A stretch of DNA of 64,000 bases, taken from the NCBI GenBank assembly GCA_013416445.1, contig JACCER010000011.1, forward strand, positions 85,228-149,227, in the 5' to 3' direction. Position numbers and translations under genes: made by a program. Under the pieces are notes generated by a model. It was given only the letters and a program-made list of their open reading frames with translations, did no database searches and was not told the origin of the DNA. Origin of the DNA: Alcaligenaceae bacterium. Lineage in GTDB: Bacteria > Pseudomonadota > Gammaproteobacteria > Burkholderiales > Burkholderiaceae_B. Numbering within the stretch: the stretch's first letter is position 1; each line of letters opens with the position of its first letter. This document shows positions 36,154-46,789 of this stretch, piece by piece.

Positions 36154-36272
36154 CCGTTACGGTCAGCGCCATCGAGGGGGCAAGGCCGCGGCTGTCTGAG
36201 CCCGACGCTTGTCGGACCACTGGTCCGACCGGGCGAGTTCCGCGGACGCCTCGATGGCGCTGACCGTAACGG
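36154..36272. repeat. Perfect inverted repeat, 24-bp arms, nested palindrome
   Basis: Arm 36154-36177 (CCGTTACGGTCAGCGCCATC, then GAGG) matches the reverse complement of 36249-36272 exactly. Inside, GTCGGACCACTGGTCCGAC at 36211-36229 is itself a palindrome. The sequence is unrelated to the arm at 35829. Confidence 0.9.
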
Positions 36273-36356
36273 GAACCCCGCCAGGGGCGCAGCGCGTGAA
36301 GCCGAAACAGCCTCCGGCACACCCGGCTTTCGCAAGAATGAACAACAATACTGTTG

Positions 36357-37358
36357 CTACACCGCGACCCCAGGCAACTGCAGCGATATTCTGCGCGGCA
36401 CGGGTTTGGTGCGTTTGTCTTCGTACATGCGCTCGTCGGCAAGATGCATGGTTTTTTTAAGGGTTCCGGCTTCGGACTTCAGGGCCATGCCTATGGATAT
36501 TTTGATGCCAACCGCATCAAGGGCATTCCTGAGACGGGCAACCAAGGCCGCGGCAATGACTGGGGTTGCATACTGCGCCACGACACCGAATTCATCACCG
36601 CCCAGACGCCCTACCGCATCATTGCTGCGCAATACCCCTGTAATCGTTTGCGCGGTCAGGCGGATAAGGTCGTCGCCCGCTGAATGGCCATGGGTGTCGT
36701 TGACCATTTTCAGGAAGTCGAGGTCGAGCATGACAATAGCGGCATCGTTGCCGTCGTCGCCCAGCAAGGCATCAATGTGAGCCAGGCGGTTGATCCAGCC
36801 GGCGCGATTGAGTGTGCCGGTAAGCGGATCGAGAAAAGCATCGCGCTGCAGTTCTATCAAGAGGCGTTCGGCGGTATTCAGTTCGGCTTGCAAGGCCAGG
36901 ATCAGGGCCAGGGCCGACAAGCTGGAGCGCACTTCGTCGGTACGCCAATGCAGGCCTAGCGGTAGTTCGCTGGCTATGCCTATGACGCACCCGCCCGTCA
37001 TGATGCCCGAAACGTTAAGATCAGCCTTGACCAGATAATGCCCCCTGAGAGCACCAGAATGAGGCGCCAGGGCCAATACCCGCTGCTCGTGTTCGCTGAT
37101 ATGCCGATACTGAAAACCATCGTTGAACGGGGCGCCATCCCAGTTGCCATTAAACAGTGTGACCAAGCCTTCGGGAGTTGCTGTTTCAAAGATACCGCTA
37201 ACGGCAATCGGCGACCAGAAATGCCCCTCGGAACGACCGACCAGCCAGCCTTCGAGTGGCAAAAAAGCGTGAAGTATCTTCAGTTGAGCAGTTAGCGCCT
37301 TGTTGGCCAGAACGTTTGCCCGGGCGTCGATTGCCAGGTTTTCTTTCATTGTGGGCAT
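36357..37358 (-). CDS. Diguanylate cyclase with GAF-like sensor domain
   Basis: A 333-residue soluble protein (ATG at 37358; a TTG at 37400 would extend it by 14 residues). Residues about 25-155 look like a GAF-type sensor without membrane segments, joined by a helix (about 156-175) to a GGDEF domain. The active site is intact (GRLGGDEFGVV, GGDEF at 253-257) and RSND five residues before it is a product-inhibition I-site, so this is a feedback-controlled c-di-GMP synthase. DPLTGTLNRAGW and DLDFLKMVNDTHGHSAGDDLI are the usual GGDEF landmarks. It is convergent with the GGDEF-EAL gene, suggesting a local c-di-GMP cluster. Confidence 0.9.
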   Translation of the reverse strand: MPTMKENLAIDARANVLANKALTAQLKILHAFLPLEGWLVGRSEGHFWSPIAVSGIFETATPEGLVTLFNGNWDGAPFNDGFQYRHISEHEQRVLALAPHSGALRGHYLVKADLNVSGIMTGGCVIGIASELPLGLHWRTDEVRSSLSALALILALQAELNTAERLLIELQRDAFLDPLTGTLNRAGWINRLAHIDALLGDDGNDAAIVMLDLDFLKMVNDTHGHSAGDDLIRLTAQTITGVLRSNDAVGRLGGDEFGVVAQYATPVIAAALVARLRNALDAVGIKISIGMALKSEAGTLKKTMHLADERMYEDKRTKPVPRRISLQLPGVAV

Positions 37359-37529
37359 AATTGTTTTTAGAAGTATTTTCCCTGATAACGAGAAAAACAA
37401 ACGAGCAATCCAGGTAATGTATGGATACTAATGTTTACAGTCGCAATTAGCTATTCTACTGTTATTTACCTACAAAAGGAAAACAAAACACGGAACAAGC
37501 CGAAAACTTGACCTTACCACGGCAAATAC

Positions 37530-37562
37530 AAAAAGGGGCAACATAGTAGCTGCCCCTTTTTT
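37530..37562 (-). terminator. Intrinsic terminator after ccsB
   Basis: A GGGGCA/TGCCCC stem with a ten-base loop flanked by A-run and T-run, so it can work in both directions. It lies 18 bases past the ccsB stop on the minus strand. Confidence 0.88.
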
Positions 37563-37579
37563 ATTATTGCTGTTTGTTT

Positions 37580-38938
37580 TTAGAGTTCGCCGTAAGAGTG
37601 CAAACCGGATAGAAACATGTTGACGCCCAGGAAGGCAAAACTGGTGATCAGCAAGCCGCCCAGTGCCCAATAGGCAGCCATGGTGCCACGCAAGCCCTTC
37701 ATAAGACGCATATGCAGCCAGGCCGCATAATTGAGCCACACAATAAGCGCCCAGGTTTCTTTGGGGTCCCATTGCCAATAAGTACCCCAGGCGTCGGCGG
37801 CCCAAAGGGCGCCCAGTATCGTCGCCACAGTAAAAAAGGCGAAGCCGACCGAAATTGCCCTATACATGATGTCGTCGAGGATTTCGAGCGGGGGCAGCTT
37901 GCTGGCAATAGGGCCGCGCATGGCCAATATGCCGCCCACAATAATGGCCCCTATGCCAAAGTACAGCATCCAGGTGGCAGAAAATTCACCAGAGCTGAAA
38001 ATAAGCGGTTCGGCACACAAGACAGCGCCCAGTACGAATACCGGCACCAGCTTGCCCCACGAACGGGTTTGCCCGTGTTCTTTGACCAGGTAGGCAAAGC
38101 CCACCATGGCAGCCAATGAAAAAGTGCCGTAGCCAATAAAGTTGGCCGGTACGTGCAGCTTCATCCACCAGCTTTTAAGCGCTGGCACCAGCGGCTGGAT
38201 CTGAAAGGCATCGCGTGTAAAGGAATACCAAAGCAGGAAAACCACTGCTGAACTGATCACCATCAGGACAAAACCGCCCAGCGCCCGGGTTGCGTAGCGC
38301 CGCTCGTAGTACAGATAGAACAAAGCGGTAATAAGCGCGAACAACACAAAGACTTCATACAGGTTGCTGACAGGGATATGGCCGATATCGGGCCCCAGCA
38401 AATGGCCTTCGCGCCAGCGCACCAGCAACCCGGTTACACCGGCGTAAACCGCACCCCAGGTAAGCACCGTGCCGACCCAGGCTGCGGTCTTGCTGAACAT
38501 GCCTATCCAGTAGCTGATCATGGCCAGCACAAATAGCGAGCACATCCATAAAATGGCTGACTGGGATGAAAACAGGTATTTCAGAAAAAATACGTTTTCA
38601 GCGCGAGTGATGTCGCCCTGCGCCAGGCCACCGCCATTGCTATACAGCCAGATTGCAAACAGGGCGCTAAGGCCGCTGGCCACCATAATGGTGCGCAAGG
38701 GCCGCCACAGCCAGGCCATCCAGCCCAACATGGGCACAGCCCCCGCGAGTATCAATTTTTCGTAGTAGTCCATGCTTGCGCTGTAGGAACTAAGCACATA
38801 GGCGGCGCCCAGCGCCAACAGCAGAACGAAAACGATATCGGTCCAGTCGGGCCTGCCCCGATTGCCCCGTGAATCGCCACTGGCGACCATGGGCTCTTGC
38901 CACATAGGCATATTCGACTTGATTATGGACTCGGACAT
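37580..38938 (-). CDS. ccsB: Cytochrome c synthetase subunit CcsB (CcsA-type)
   Basis: A 452-residue inner-membrane protein with about eight helices, half of the System II cytochrome c synthetase that attaches heme to CxxCH apocytochromes in the periplasm. The tryptophan-rich heme-binding motif WGTYWQWDPKETWAL is clear near residue 385; conserved histidines flank it (VPANFIGYG region with LHVP at about 290, and LHMRLM near 410). It starts 15 bases after resB and ends at a good terminator, so resB-ccsB is a two-gene operon. Naming of CcsA/CcsB varies between organisms. Confidence 0.93.
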   Translation of the reverse strand: MSESIIKSNMPMWQEPMVASGDSRGNRGRPDWTDIVFVLLLALGAAYVLSSYSASMDYYEKLILAGAVPMLGWMAWLWRPLRTIMVASGLSALFAIWLYSNGGGLAQGDITRAENVFFLKYLFSSQSAILWMCSLFVLAMISYWIGMFSKTAAWVGTVLTWGAVYAGVTGLLVRWREGHLLGPDIGHIPVSNLYEVFVLFALITALFYLYYERRYATRALGGFVLMVISSAVVFLLWYSFTRDAFQIQPLVPALKSWWMKLHVPANFIGYGTFSLAAMVGFAYLVKEHGQTRSWGKLVPVFVLGAVLCAEPLIFSSGEFSATWMLYFGIGAIIVGGILAMRGPIASKLPPLEILDDIMYRAISVGFAFFTVATILGALWAADAWGTYWQWDPKETWALIVWLNYAAWLHMRLMKGLRGTMAAYWALGGLLITSFAFLGVNMFLSGLHSYGEL

Positions 38939-38952
38939 AAATGCAAACCTCG

Positions 38953-41001
38953 TTACGTAGAGAGGCGTTTGAAGGCCTCTTTGAAGCGGTCGAACTCGTG
39001 GTTGAAATCAAGAGTGCGCCGTTGCGATGTCATGGCCGCCAACATTTCGCTGCCTTGGCCCTTAGGCCTGATCCAGACCCAGATACGACGATCGCGGATA
39101 TAGAACATGGAAAACACACCTATGATCAGAAACAGACAGCCCAGATACACCGTATTCTTGCCGGGACTACGCGCCACCTGAAACACGCTGGCTTCGACTT
39201 GTTCGAAGCTTTTCAGTGTCATGAACACTGGCGCGGGGTAATCAGGCAAGTTGGCCAAGGCAAGCAAAGTCATTTGTACCCATGCATCGGCCTCTGGGCC
39301 TGCAGCGCCACTGCGGTCGACCACAGGTTTCCCGGCTTGCTCGCGTACGATATCGCGTAATTCCGTCAACGACAACTGGATCATGGGAACAGCAAAGCCC
39401 AATACCTTTTCGCGGTCTGGCTCGGGCACTTTTTCGATGATGCCATTAAACCCGGCTTTGGAGAAGGTTTCCAGTGCACCAACGGCGGCCTTGGTCAACA
39501 AGGGTTGTTGCAGGTCGGAGTTGGCGTTTTTCGCTGCAAACCGCGCTGCGGCCTCGTTGAGCAGAGCCGGATTGGTGAGCGCCGCGCGGATATTCATGAA
39601 CTCTACTACCGAATGGTCGGCGTCGGCGGGAATCCTGATATAGCGGTAAGGTTGAGACGCGGTTTCGCGCACGCCCGCCAGGAACACCGAACTGCCGTCG
39701 AGCACCACGGGCAACATATAGTTGGTGTATTCGTGAGCCTGGCCGTCGCTGCCGACAATACGGTACTGCACGCTGGGGCCCACGTTTTTGAGGTGATCGT
39801 TCTTGGCGCCCGCCGCACTGCCGGTAACTGCGGCCACATGCTCAATGACTGCCTTGGGCTGAGGCAGGGTATCGCCAGCCAGGTTTTCTACGTTGATCAC
39901 GCGCAAGCCGGAAAAGTCTATGGCCAGCGGTGTTTCCTGATGGCCGCTATTGACTGATATCTGGGTGGCCTTGCCCACCACGCCCTGAATATCGAAGGGC
40001 TGGTTGTTTGCACCACCCAGCGGGTAGCCGACCAGTTGCAGCTTGCTGCCGCCATCGTCAAAACTGGACTGATACACGGTCACACCCTTGTAACGCAAGG
40101 GTTCGTTGACTTCTATGGTCTGGCTGAATGTTTTCCCGGTATCCGGGTCGGTGACTTCGACATCGCTTTTAAAGCTGCTGGGCATGCCAGTGGAATAATA
40201 ATCAACCACGAACTTGTTCAGTTTCAGGGAGAAAGGCAAAGGCTGCACCAGCACGCCATCGTCAACGCTGATGACACCGGTGCTGGTTTGCGCCCCTTCG
40301 GGCACCAGCATATTGGCGCGAAAACTAGGGTTGGCAAGCGACAGGCGGCCAGATGTGGGCACCTCGGAGATGAGCATATTGTCGGTAATGGGCACCTTGC
40401 CGCCAAACCATACCTGCAAGCGCACTGGCAGTTCGCTGTCGAGCAGGCCGCCCACGCAAATGATCACAATGGCGGTATGCGCAAAGATATAACCGAGACG
40501 ATTGGCACTGCCTTTTTTGGCAGCCAAGAGCATGCTGTCGCCATCGTGGCGAACCTTGGACTTATAACCCTGCGTGCTTAGCCACTGCTGCACGCGAGAC
40601 AGGTTTTCGGCAGGCGTAGCCGTGGACACGGTTTCAACGCGGTGATGAAATGAGCGCAGACTGTTGCCACGTATGTATTCACGAAACGAGCGCGCGTCGC
40701 GCACCATTTTGGGTGAATTGCGCAACACGCATATGGAAGTTGATATGACCAGAAACGCCATGATCAACAAAAACCACCAGCTATTGTAAATATGCCAGAT
40801 AGAGAATTTGTCGAAGACCGCAAACCAAAAGGGCCCAAACTGATCGATATAAGTATTGGCTGCCTGATTTTGCATCAGCACAGTGCCAATCAGGCTGGCC
40901 ACGCAAATAAACATGAGCAGGCTAACGGCAAAGCGCATCGAGCCTAATAATTCGAATACGTCTGCGCCCATGCGACGCGGCGTCAAAGCGGAAGATTTCA
41001 C
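38953..41001 (-). CDS. resB: Cytochrome c biogenesis protein ResB
   Basis: A 682-residue membrane protein, partner of CcsB in System II. Three N-terminal helices are visible (about 15-40, 70-90, 165-190: FAVSLLMFICVASLIGTVLMQNQ, WWFLLIMAFLVISTSICVL, LGYIFAHTAIVIICVGGLLD), then a large periplasmic domain of about 420 residues, and a last helix near 635 (NTVYLGCLFLIIGVFSMFYI). The histidine in the third helix (FAHTA) fits the conserved heme ligand. Length is normal for proteobacterial ResB (about 680). The cytochrome c4 gene just upstream is a likely client. Confidence 0.93.
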   Translation of the reverse strand: MKSSALTPRRMGADVFELLGSMRFAVSLLMFICVASLIGTVLMQNQAANTYIDQFGPFWFAVFDKFSIWHIYNSWWFLLIMAFLVISTSICVLRNSPKMVRDARSFREYIRGNSLRSFHHRVETVSTATPAENLSRVQQWLSTQGYKSKVRHDGDSMLLAAKKGSANRLGYIFAHTAIVIICVGGLLDSELPVRLQVWFGGKVPITDNMLISEVPTSGRLSLANPSFRANMLVPEGAQTSTGVISVDDGVLVQPLPFSLKLNKFVVDYYSTGMPSSFKSDVEVTDPDTGKTFSQTIEVNEPLRYKGVTVYQSSFDDGGSKLQLVGYPLGGANNQPFDIQGVVGKATQISVNSGHQETPLAIDFSGLRVINVENLAGDTLPQPKAVIEHVAAVTGSAAGAKNDHLKNVGPSVQYRIVGSDGQAHEYTNYMLPVVLDGSSVFLAGVRETASQPYRYIRIPADADHSVVEFMNIRAALTNPALLNEAAARFAAKNANSDLQQPLLTKAAVGALETFSKAGFNGIIEKVPEPDREKVLGFAVPMIQLSLTELRDIVREQAGKPVVDRSGAAGPEADAWVQMTLLALANLPDYPAPVFMTLKSFEQVEASVFQVARSPGKNTVYLGCLFLIIGVFSMFYIRDRRIWVWIRPKGQGSEMLAAMTSQRRTLDFNHEFDRFKEAFKRLST

Positions 41002-41015
41002 GAGGTAGGTTTCAT

Positions 41016-41047
41016 AAAAAAGGGGACGCCAAAGATAGCCTCCCCCT
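41016..41047 (-). terminator. Terminator after cytochrome c4
   Basis: On the minus strand a GGGGGA...TCCCC stem with an internal mismatch is followed by six T, about 45 bases past the cytochrome stop and before resB. Confidence 0.75.
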
Positions 41048-41090
41048 TAGACTTGGTTGTGCGGAGATAGTTCCGCACTTTCATGTCGAA

Positions 41091-41792
41091 TTAACGCAGG
41101 CCGGCTGCGTAATCGGCCACTGCCGCGATGTCGCTGTCGGACATGCGGTCGCCGATATCGTGCATTTCTTTGCTATTGGCACGATCACCGCTACGGAAAA
41201 GCTTGAGCTGTTCAGTGATGTATTCGGGATGCTGGCCGGACAAACGGGGATAATTGCCTGGCACACCCGCGCCATTGGCCGAGTGACAGCCTGCACAGGC
41301 AGGCACGTTGCGCTCGGGCAAGCCGCCGCGCCAAATTTTTTGGCCGCGTTCCATGGTGGCTTCGTTGCTGGCGGTAGCCGCTGTTTTGGGGTCTAGCGGC
41401 TGCTGCGTCAGGTAGTACGCAATATTCTGGACGTCTTCGGGCGTAAGAGGCGCCGAAAACATGGTCATTACCGTATCGGCCCCACCCGCGCCACGACGCG
41501 CGGCTGGCGCCTTGCCATCTTTGGACTTGAAGTCGTTCAGTTGCTTGACCAAGTATTCGTGCGGCTGGGCAGCAAGATTGGGATTGACCGGAATTGTGCT
41601 ATTGCCGGCTGCACCATGACAACTGGCACAGGCAAGTATGCCGCGCGCCATATCGCCGTCGGCGTAAAGCTGTTCGCCTTTGGCGGCATCGGGCTTGGCA
41701 ACCGCGACATCGGCGGCATAAGCAATGAAAACTGCGGAAGACCCCAGCAGCAAGCCGCTGGCAACTACCATTCTGGAAAGCAAACGCTTCAT
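41091..41792 (-). CDS. Cytochrome c4 (di-heme)
   Basis: A 233-residue exported di-heme cytochrome. A signal peptide (about 1-26, VVASGLLLGSSAVFIAYA) is followed by two similar c-type domains, each with a heme site: C-A-S-C-H (ILACASCHGAAGN, about residue 55) and C-A-G-C-H (VPACAGCHSANGAG, about 155). Methionine ligands are plausible in TVMTMFSAPL and the later SKEMHDI. The ATG at 41792 is chosen because GAGGTC precedes it and the signal peptide starts there. It carries electrons to terminal oxidases and depends on ResB-CcsB encoded next door. Confidence 0.94.
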   Translation of the reverse strand: MKRLLSRMVVASGLLLGSSAVFIAYAADVAVAKPDAAKGEQLYADGDMARGILACASCHGAAGNSTIPVNPNLAAQPHEYLVKQLNDFKSKDGKAPAARRGAGGADTVMTMFSAPLTPEDVQNIAYYLTQQPLDPKTAATASNEATMERGQKIWRGGLPERNVPACAGCHSANGAGVPGNYPRLSGQHPEYITEQLKLFRSGDRANSKEMHDIGDRMSDSDIAAVADYAAGLR

Positions 41793-41947
41793 GAAGACCT
41801 CGACGATCGGTATTCGATCTGGTGCCGTAAACACCACGATGACAATGCCAAATTCACTTAAAGCTGGCCCTAAGGAAAATGACGCAACTGTTTCAAACGT
41901 GCGATTATACAATAGCGTTCAAATTAAACCGTTCTAGGTACCTTCTT

Positions 41948-43584
<1,637 letters not shown>

Positions 43585-43684
43585 ACCCGCCCTGTGCGGT
43601 GGTTTTGCCGGACTACGCTGCGCTAATCCAACAACACCACCGCACAAAATATAATCAGCTAGCAGATAAGGGCGTCGCCAATCC

Positions 43685-43715
43685 GGCGTTTACCGATTAA
43701 AATACGGTAAATGCC
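43685..43715. promoter_or_regulatory. Palindromic operator of the Xre/RES module
   Basis: GGCGTTTACCG-(9)-CGGTAAATGCC, eleven-base arms with one mismatch, 33 bases before the antitoxin ATG; the AT-rich centre could be the -10 box. Xre-type antitoxins usually repress their own promoter through such sites. Confidence 0.6.
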
Positions 43716-43748
43716 GGGTCTTCCGGCCATGAAAACAGGAGGCTCCCC

Positions 43749-44198
43749 ATGTTTGCTGAAGTCATGCGCGATGCTGGCTATGCTACATACCGAGGCCGGC
43801 TCAATAGTCTTTTGGGTATTCCCGAAGACGCAACTGAAAACCAAATCCACAACAAGATTGTCGATGGGTTTCCCGCAACGCGTCTCATTGAACTATGCGA
43901 AAAGGGCGAAATAACGCCGCTCGAACGAGATCAAATCATACCCTTGCGTACACTCAAAACACGTATCAGCAAAGACCAACCTTTAACCGTCTTCGAAAGT
44001 GATCGGCTGTTTCGAGCTGCACATATCACCGCTATGGCTGAAACTATTTTTGCTGACAGAACCAAAGCCAAACGCTGGCTAAGCAAACCCAAAGAACGAT
44101 TCAGCGGGCATAGCCCAATGGCTATGCTCTTGACGCTCCAAGGCACCCGCCAAGTTGAAGAAATGCTTATCCAGATTGCCGAGGGATATGCGTTTTGA
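43749..44198 (+). CDS. Xre/MbcA/ParS-type antitoxin of a RES toxin system
   Basis: A 149-residue antitoxin with an N-terminal Xre-like helical domain (about 1-70) and a C-terminal toxin-binding DUF2384 domain: AETIFADRTKAKRWLSKPKERFSGHSPMAMLLTLQGTRQVEEMLIQIAEG has the usual WL..P...F.G.SP..ML pattern. GGAGG precedes the ATG. The toxin gene follows with a four-base overlap (TTGA), the standard antitoxin-first layout. The unit lies between hemB and dsbD, outside any obvious mobile element, and has an inverted repeat operator upstream. Confidence 0.92.
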   Translation: MFAEVMRDAGYATYRGRLNSLLGIPEDATENQIHNKIVDGFPATRLIELCEKGEITPLERDQIIPLRTLKTRISKDQPLTVFESDRLFRAAHITAMAETIFADRTKAKRWLSKPKERFSGHSPMAMLLTLQGTRQVEEMLIQIAEGYAF

Positions 44199-44647
44199 TT
44201 CTATGGCGTATCAGTGCATTTCCTGACTTAACAGGCCGAGGCGGGCTGTTGGCGGCTGGTCGGTGGCACCATACTGGCCGGCCAGTTGTTTACTTGGCCG
44301 AAAACCCAGCAAGCGCCATGCTTGAAGTGTTGGTGCACCTAGAGATCGACCCTGAAGATTTACCAGACAAACTGCGACTGATGAAGGTAGAAGTCCCGGA
44401 AACACTTGCCATAAACCCTATACAGCCCGAGCTTCCAGAAAACTGGATCGAACAAGAGAGCACAACTCAAGGCATAGGCGATGCTTGGCTCGCCAGTATG
44501 AAAAGTGTACTTTTAAGAGTTCCAAGCGCGATCATGCCGCACACTCATAACTGGCTCCTCAACCCTGCTCATTCATCGGCAAAAGAACTGTCTTTGACGA
44601 TAGAAACCCTGCGTTTAGATCAAAGACTCTTCAAAGGCACGTCGTAG
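44195..44647 (+). CDS. RES-domain toxin
   Basis: A 150-residue RES toxin. RES proteins such as the Pseudomonas and Mycobacterium examples degrade or ADP-ribosylate through NAD+. The name-giving residues are in place: Arg in ILWRIS, the RGGLLAAGRWHHTGRPVVYLAENPASAMLEVLVHLE block with the glutamate, and Ser in VPSAIMPHTHNWLLNP. It starts with TTG overlapping the antitoxin stop. Its own stop TAG is part of a GTAGGTCGGATTA repeat, so the last residues may have been reset by the repeat insertion. Normal length (about 150). Confidence 0.92.
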   Translation: MILWRISAFPDLTGRGGLLAAGRWHHTGRPVVYLAENPASAMLEVLVHLEIDPEDLPDKLRLMKVEVPETLAINPIQPELPENWIEQESTTQGIGDAWLASMKSVLLRVPSAIMPHTHNWLLNPAHSSAKELSLTIETLRLDQRLFKGTS

Positions 44648-44679
44648 GTCGGATTAAGGCGCAGCCCGTAACCCGACAA
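44644..44679. repeat. GTCGGATTA element at the RES stop codon
   Basis: GTAGGTCGGATTA begins at 44644, its TAG (44645-44647) being the RES stop; the partner arm is degenerate (GTAACCCGAC). Member of the family listed at 13334. Confidence 0.7.
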
Positions 44680-44739
44680 GACACCGTCACAAAACAAGGC
44701 TTCCATCGCCACAACAACCGCAGTGGCGAAACAGCACTA

Positions 44740-46740
44740 TCAGCCCGCCTTCAACACCTGGCCCAACACCGCCCCGAAATCCTTGGCATTTTTAAAGCCC
44801 ACCACCCTGGCGCTGTCTAACTGACGGCCTTGCTCGTTGAAAAATATAATTCCCGGCGGCCCGAACAGATTGAAGCGTTTCAACAAGGCCCTGTCGTCAG
44901 GCGTATTCTTGGTGACATCGGCCTGTACCAGCAGAAACTGCGACATTTGCGCCGCCACGCCCGGATCGGTAAATGTGAATTTTTCCATTTCCAGGCAAGA
45001 CACGCACCAGTCAGCGTAAAAATCCAGCATGACCGGGCGGTTGGTGTCAGCCAGCAGCTTATCTAATTCGGCAATTGAATACACCTTGGTGAACTGCGCT
45101 TTGACCGCAGTCTGATCCAGCAACGGCACAGCCGCAACGCCCGAGGCAGAGCCGACGCCTGATGCCACCACGACGCCCGTAAACGGCGCCAGAGGCTTAA
45201 ACAGGTCGCGCCCACCCGCTGACATACCCACCACCACAATAATCGCCCACAGCGCCAACAACAGCCCCAGCGTCTTGTTCACCAAGCGGCCAGCGCCTGT
45301 ACCGACTGGCATGGCATCGAACGCGCCCAGCATCACGGCGCTCCAGAGAGCCAGGAAGGCCCAACCCAACATCATCACCCAAACAGGCAGCACGGAATTA
45401 AGCATCCACCACGCGGTGGCAAACAGCAGTATTCCAAAGAGACGTTTAATACCGCCCATCCAGGCGCCAGTCTTGGGCAGCAAAGCCCCTGACGAAGCCC
45501 CCACCGCCAGCAACAGCAAGCCCTCGCCCCAGGCCATGGCGAACAGCGCCGTGCCGCCCAGAACCAGATCGCCGGTTTGGGAAATGAACAACAACACCCC
45601 GGCCAGCGGCGCCGCCACGCAAGGCCCGACAATCACCGCCGACAGCATGCCCATGACAAACACGCCGCCATAATGCCCGCCAGGAATCCGGGACAAGCGC
45701 TGATTCAACGCGGTTTGCATGCCGGCAGGCACTTGCAACGTGAAAACATCAAACATGGCCAGCGCCAGCAAGCCCAGCAAAACAGCAAAAACGGTCAGCA
45801 CCACCGGGGTTTGCAGCCATATTGCCAAGCTGGCCCCGATCAGGCCGGCCGCCACGCCCAACACGGTATAAACCAGCGACATCCCCAATACGAAGGCGGC
45901 AGCCAGCGACAAACCGCGCCAACGGGAAACCTTCTTGTCTTTGCCTGCGTCGCCCGCCACGATCGCCAACAAAATCGGCACCATGGGCAATACGCAAGGT
46001 GTAAACGACAACAGCAAACCCAGGGCCAGGCATAACAACACCACTTCCAGCCAGCCGGCCGAGGCCAAATGAGCGGCAAAGCCGGTGTCGCCCAAGCTTA
46101 GTGCGCTACCAAAGCTTGCCTTGGCGGCTGGCTCTTCTTGCGCTTGCGGGCCAGGCACATTGTCGACCACGCCGATACCACTAGCTTGGTAACCGGTTAT
46201 CGTAGGGGTCAAGGTAATTTCGGAAGTCATGGGCGGGTAGCACAGGCCCGCATCGGCACAGCCCTGGCTGGTTACGGCCAGCTTGAGCGGTGCAGCCGCG
46301 CCCGGAACCAGCGGCAAGCGTATCGTTACCTGCTTGTAATAGACCTCCATGTTTTTCTCGAAGGTGGGGTCATAGGTAACCCGCCCTCCGGGAAGAATAG
46401 GCTCGCCCAGCAGGCTGGAAGTGGCATCGGGCGCAAGGACGAACTCGAAGCGCTCGCGGTACATGTAGTATTCAGGCGCGATTTTGAAGTGCACATTGAT
46501 TTCTGTCGGTGTCGCCATGGCGGCCGACATGACAAAAGCGACTTCAGGGTCCAGGTATTCCTCTTCGGCCTGGGCAGCGCCGGCATGCAAAAACGTGACC
46601 GCCAACATCAGGGCGACCAGAAATGCATAGATTATTTTGTGCCACTGGCGTTGGTCTTGAATGTGAATTACCGGCTGTGCATTAAGCTGAAGATCAAGCG
46701 ACTTCGAACTTGCACTGTTGGCCTGCGCCAAATACGACAT
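44740..46740 (-). CDS. dsbD: Thiol:disulfide interchange protein DsbD
   Basis: A 666-residue inner-membrane protein moving electrons from cytoplasmic thioredoxin to periplasmic DsbC/DsbG and to cytochrome maturation. After a signal region the N-terminal periplasmic domain carries the cysteine pair in SQGCADAGLCYPP (about 165-175); the central membrane domain (about eight helices) has the cysteines in FTPCVLPMVP and VGPCVAAPLAG; the C-terminal thioredoxin-like domain has YADWCVSCLEMEKF. The ATG at 46740 is chosen for the AAGGA upstream; an ATG at 46764 is an alternative. The long N-terminal region before the signal helix (IIYAFLVALMLAVTFLHAGAAQA) is unusual but common in the family. Confidence 0.93.
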   Translation of the reverse strand: MSYLAQANSASSKSLDLQLNAQPVIHIQDQRQWHKIIYAFLVALMLAVTFLHAGAAQAEEEYLDPEVAFVMSAAMATPTEINVHFKIAPEYYMYRERFEFVLAPDATSSLLGEPILPGGRVTYDPTFEKNMEVYYKQVTIRLPLVPGAAAPLKLAVTSQGCADAGLCYPPMTSEITLTPTITGYQASGIGVVDNVPGPQAQEEPAAKASFGSALSLGDTGFAAHLASAGWLEVVLLCLALGLLLSFTPCVLPMVPILLAIVAGDAGKDKKVSRWRGLSLAAAFVLGMSLVYTVLGVAAGLIGASLAIWLQTPVVLTVFAVLLGLLALAMFDVFTLQVPAGMQTALNQRLSRIPGGHYGGVFVMGMLSAVIVGPCVAAPLAGVLLFISQTGDLVLGGTALFAMAWGEGLLLLAVGASSGALLPKTGAWMGGIKRLFGILLFATAWWMLNSVLPVWVMMLGWAFLALWSAVMLGAFDAMPVGTGAGRLVNKTLGLLLALWAIIVVVGMSAGGRDLFKPLAPFTGVVVASGVGSASGVAAVPLLDQTAVKAQFTKVYSIAELDKLLADTNRPVMLDFYADWCVSCLEMEKFTFTDPGVAAQMSQFLLVQADVTKNTPDDRALLKRFNLFGPPGIIFFNEQGRQLDSARVVGFKNAKDFGAVLGQVLKAG

Positions 46741-46789
46741 CAGAACATCCTTATGTATGCGCATAACGCGAGTTGCGGCCCGATACGGC

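Larger units (their letters stand above)
35697..36356. other. Gene-free repeat cluster between two c-di-GMP genes
   Basis: About 660 bases between convergent GGDEF genes. Contents: 19-bp tandem repeats (35749-35837), a 31-bp-arm inverted repeat (35829-36011), then a second 24-bp-arm inverted repeat (36154-36272) enclosing a 19-base palindrome. Open frames crossing this stretch run through the palindromes on both strands and are not credible genes. Confidence 0.75.

Noticed and set aside
36145..36780. Open frame spanning the inverted repeat and the 3' end of the diguanylate cyclase gene
   Set aside because: It begins inside a palindrome and continues antisense to a GGDEF gene.
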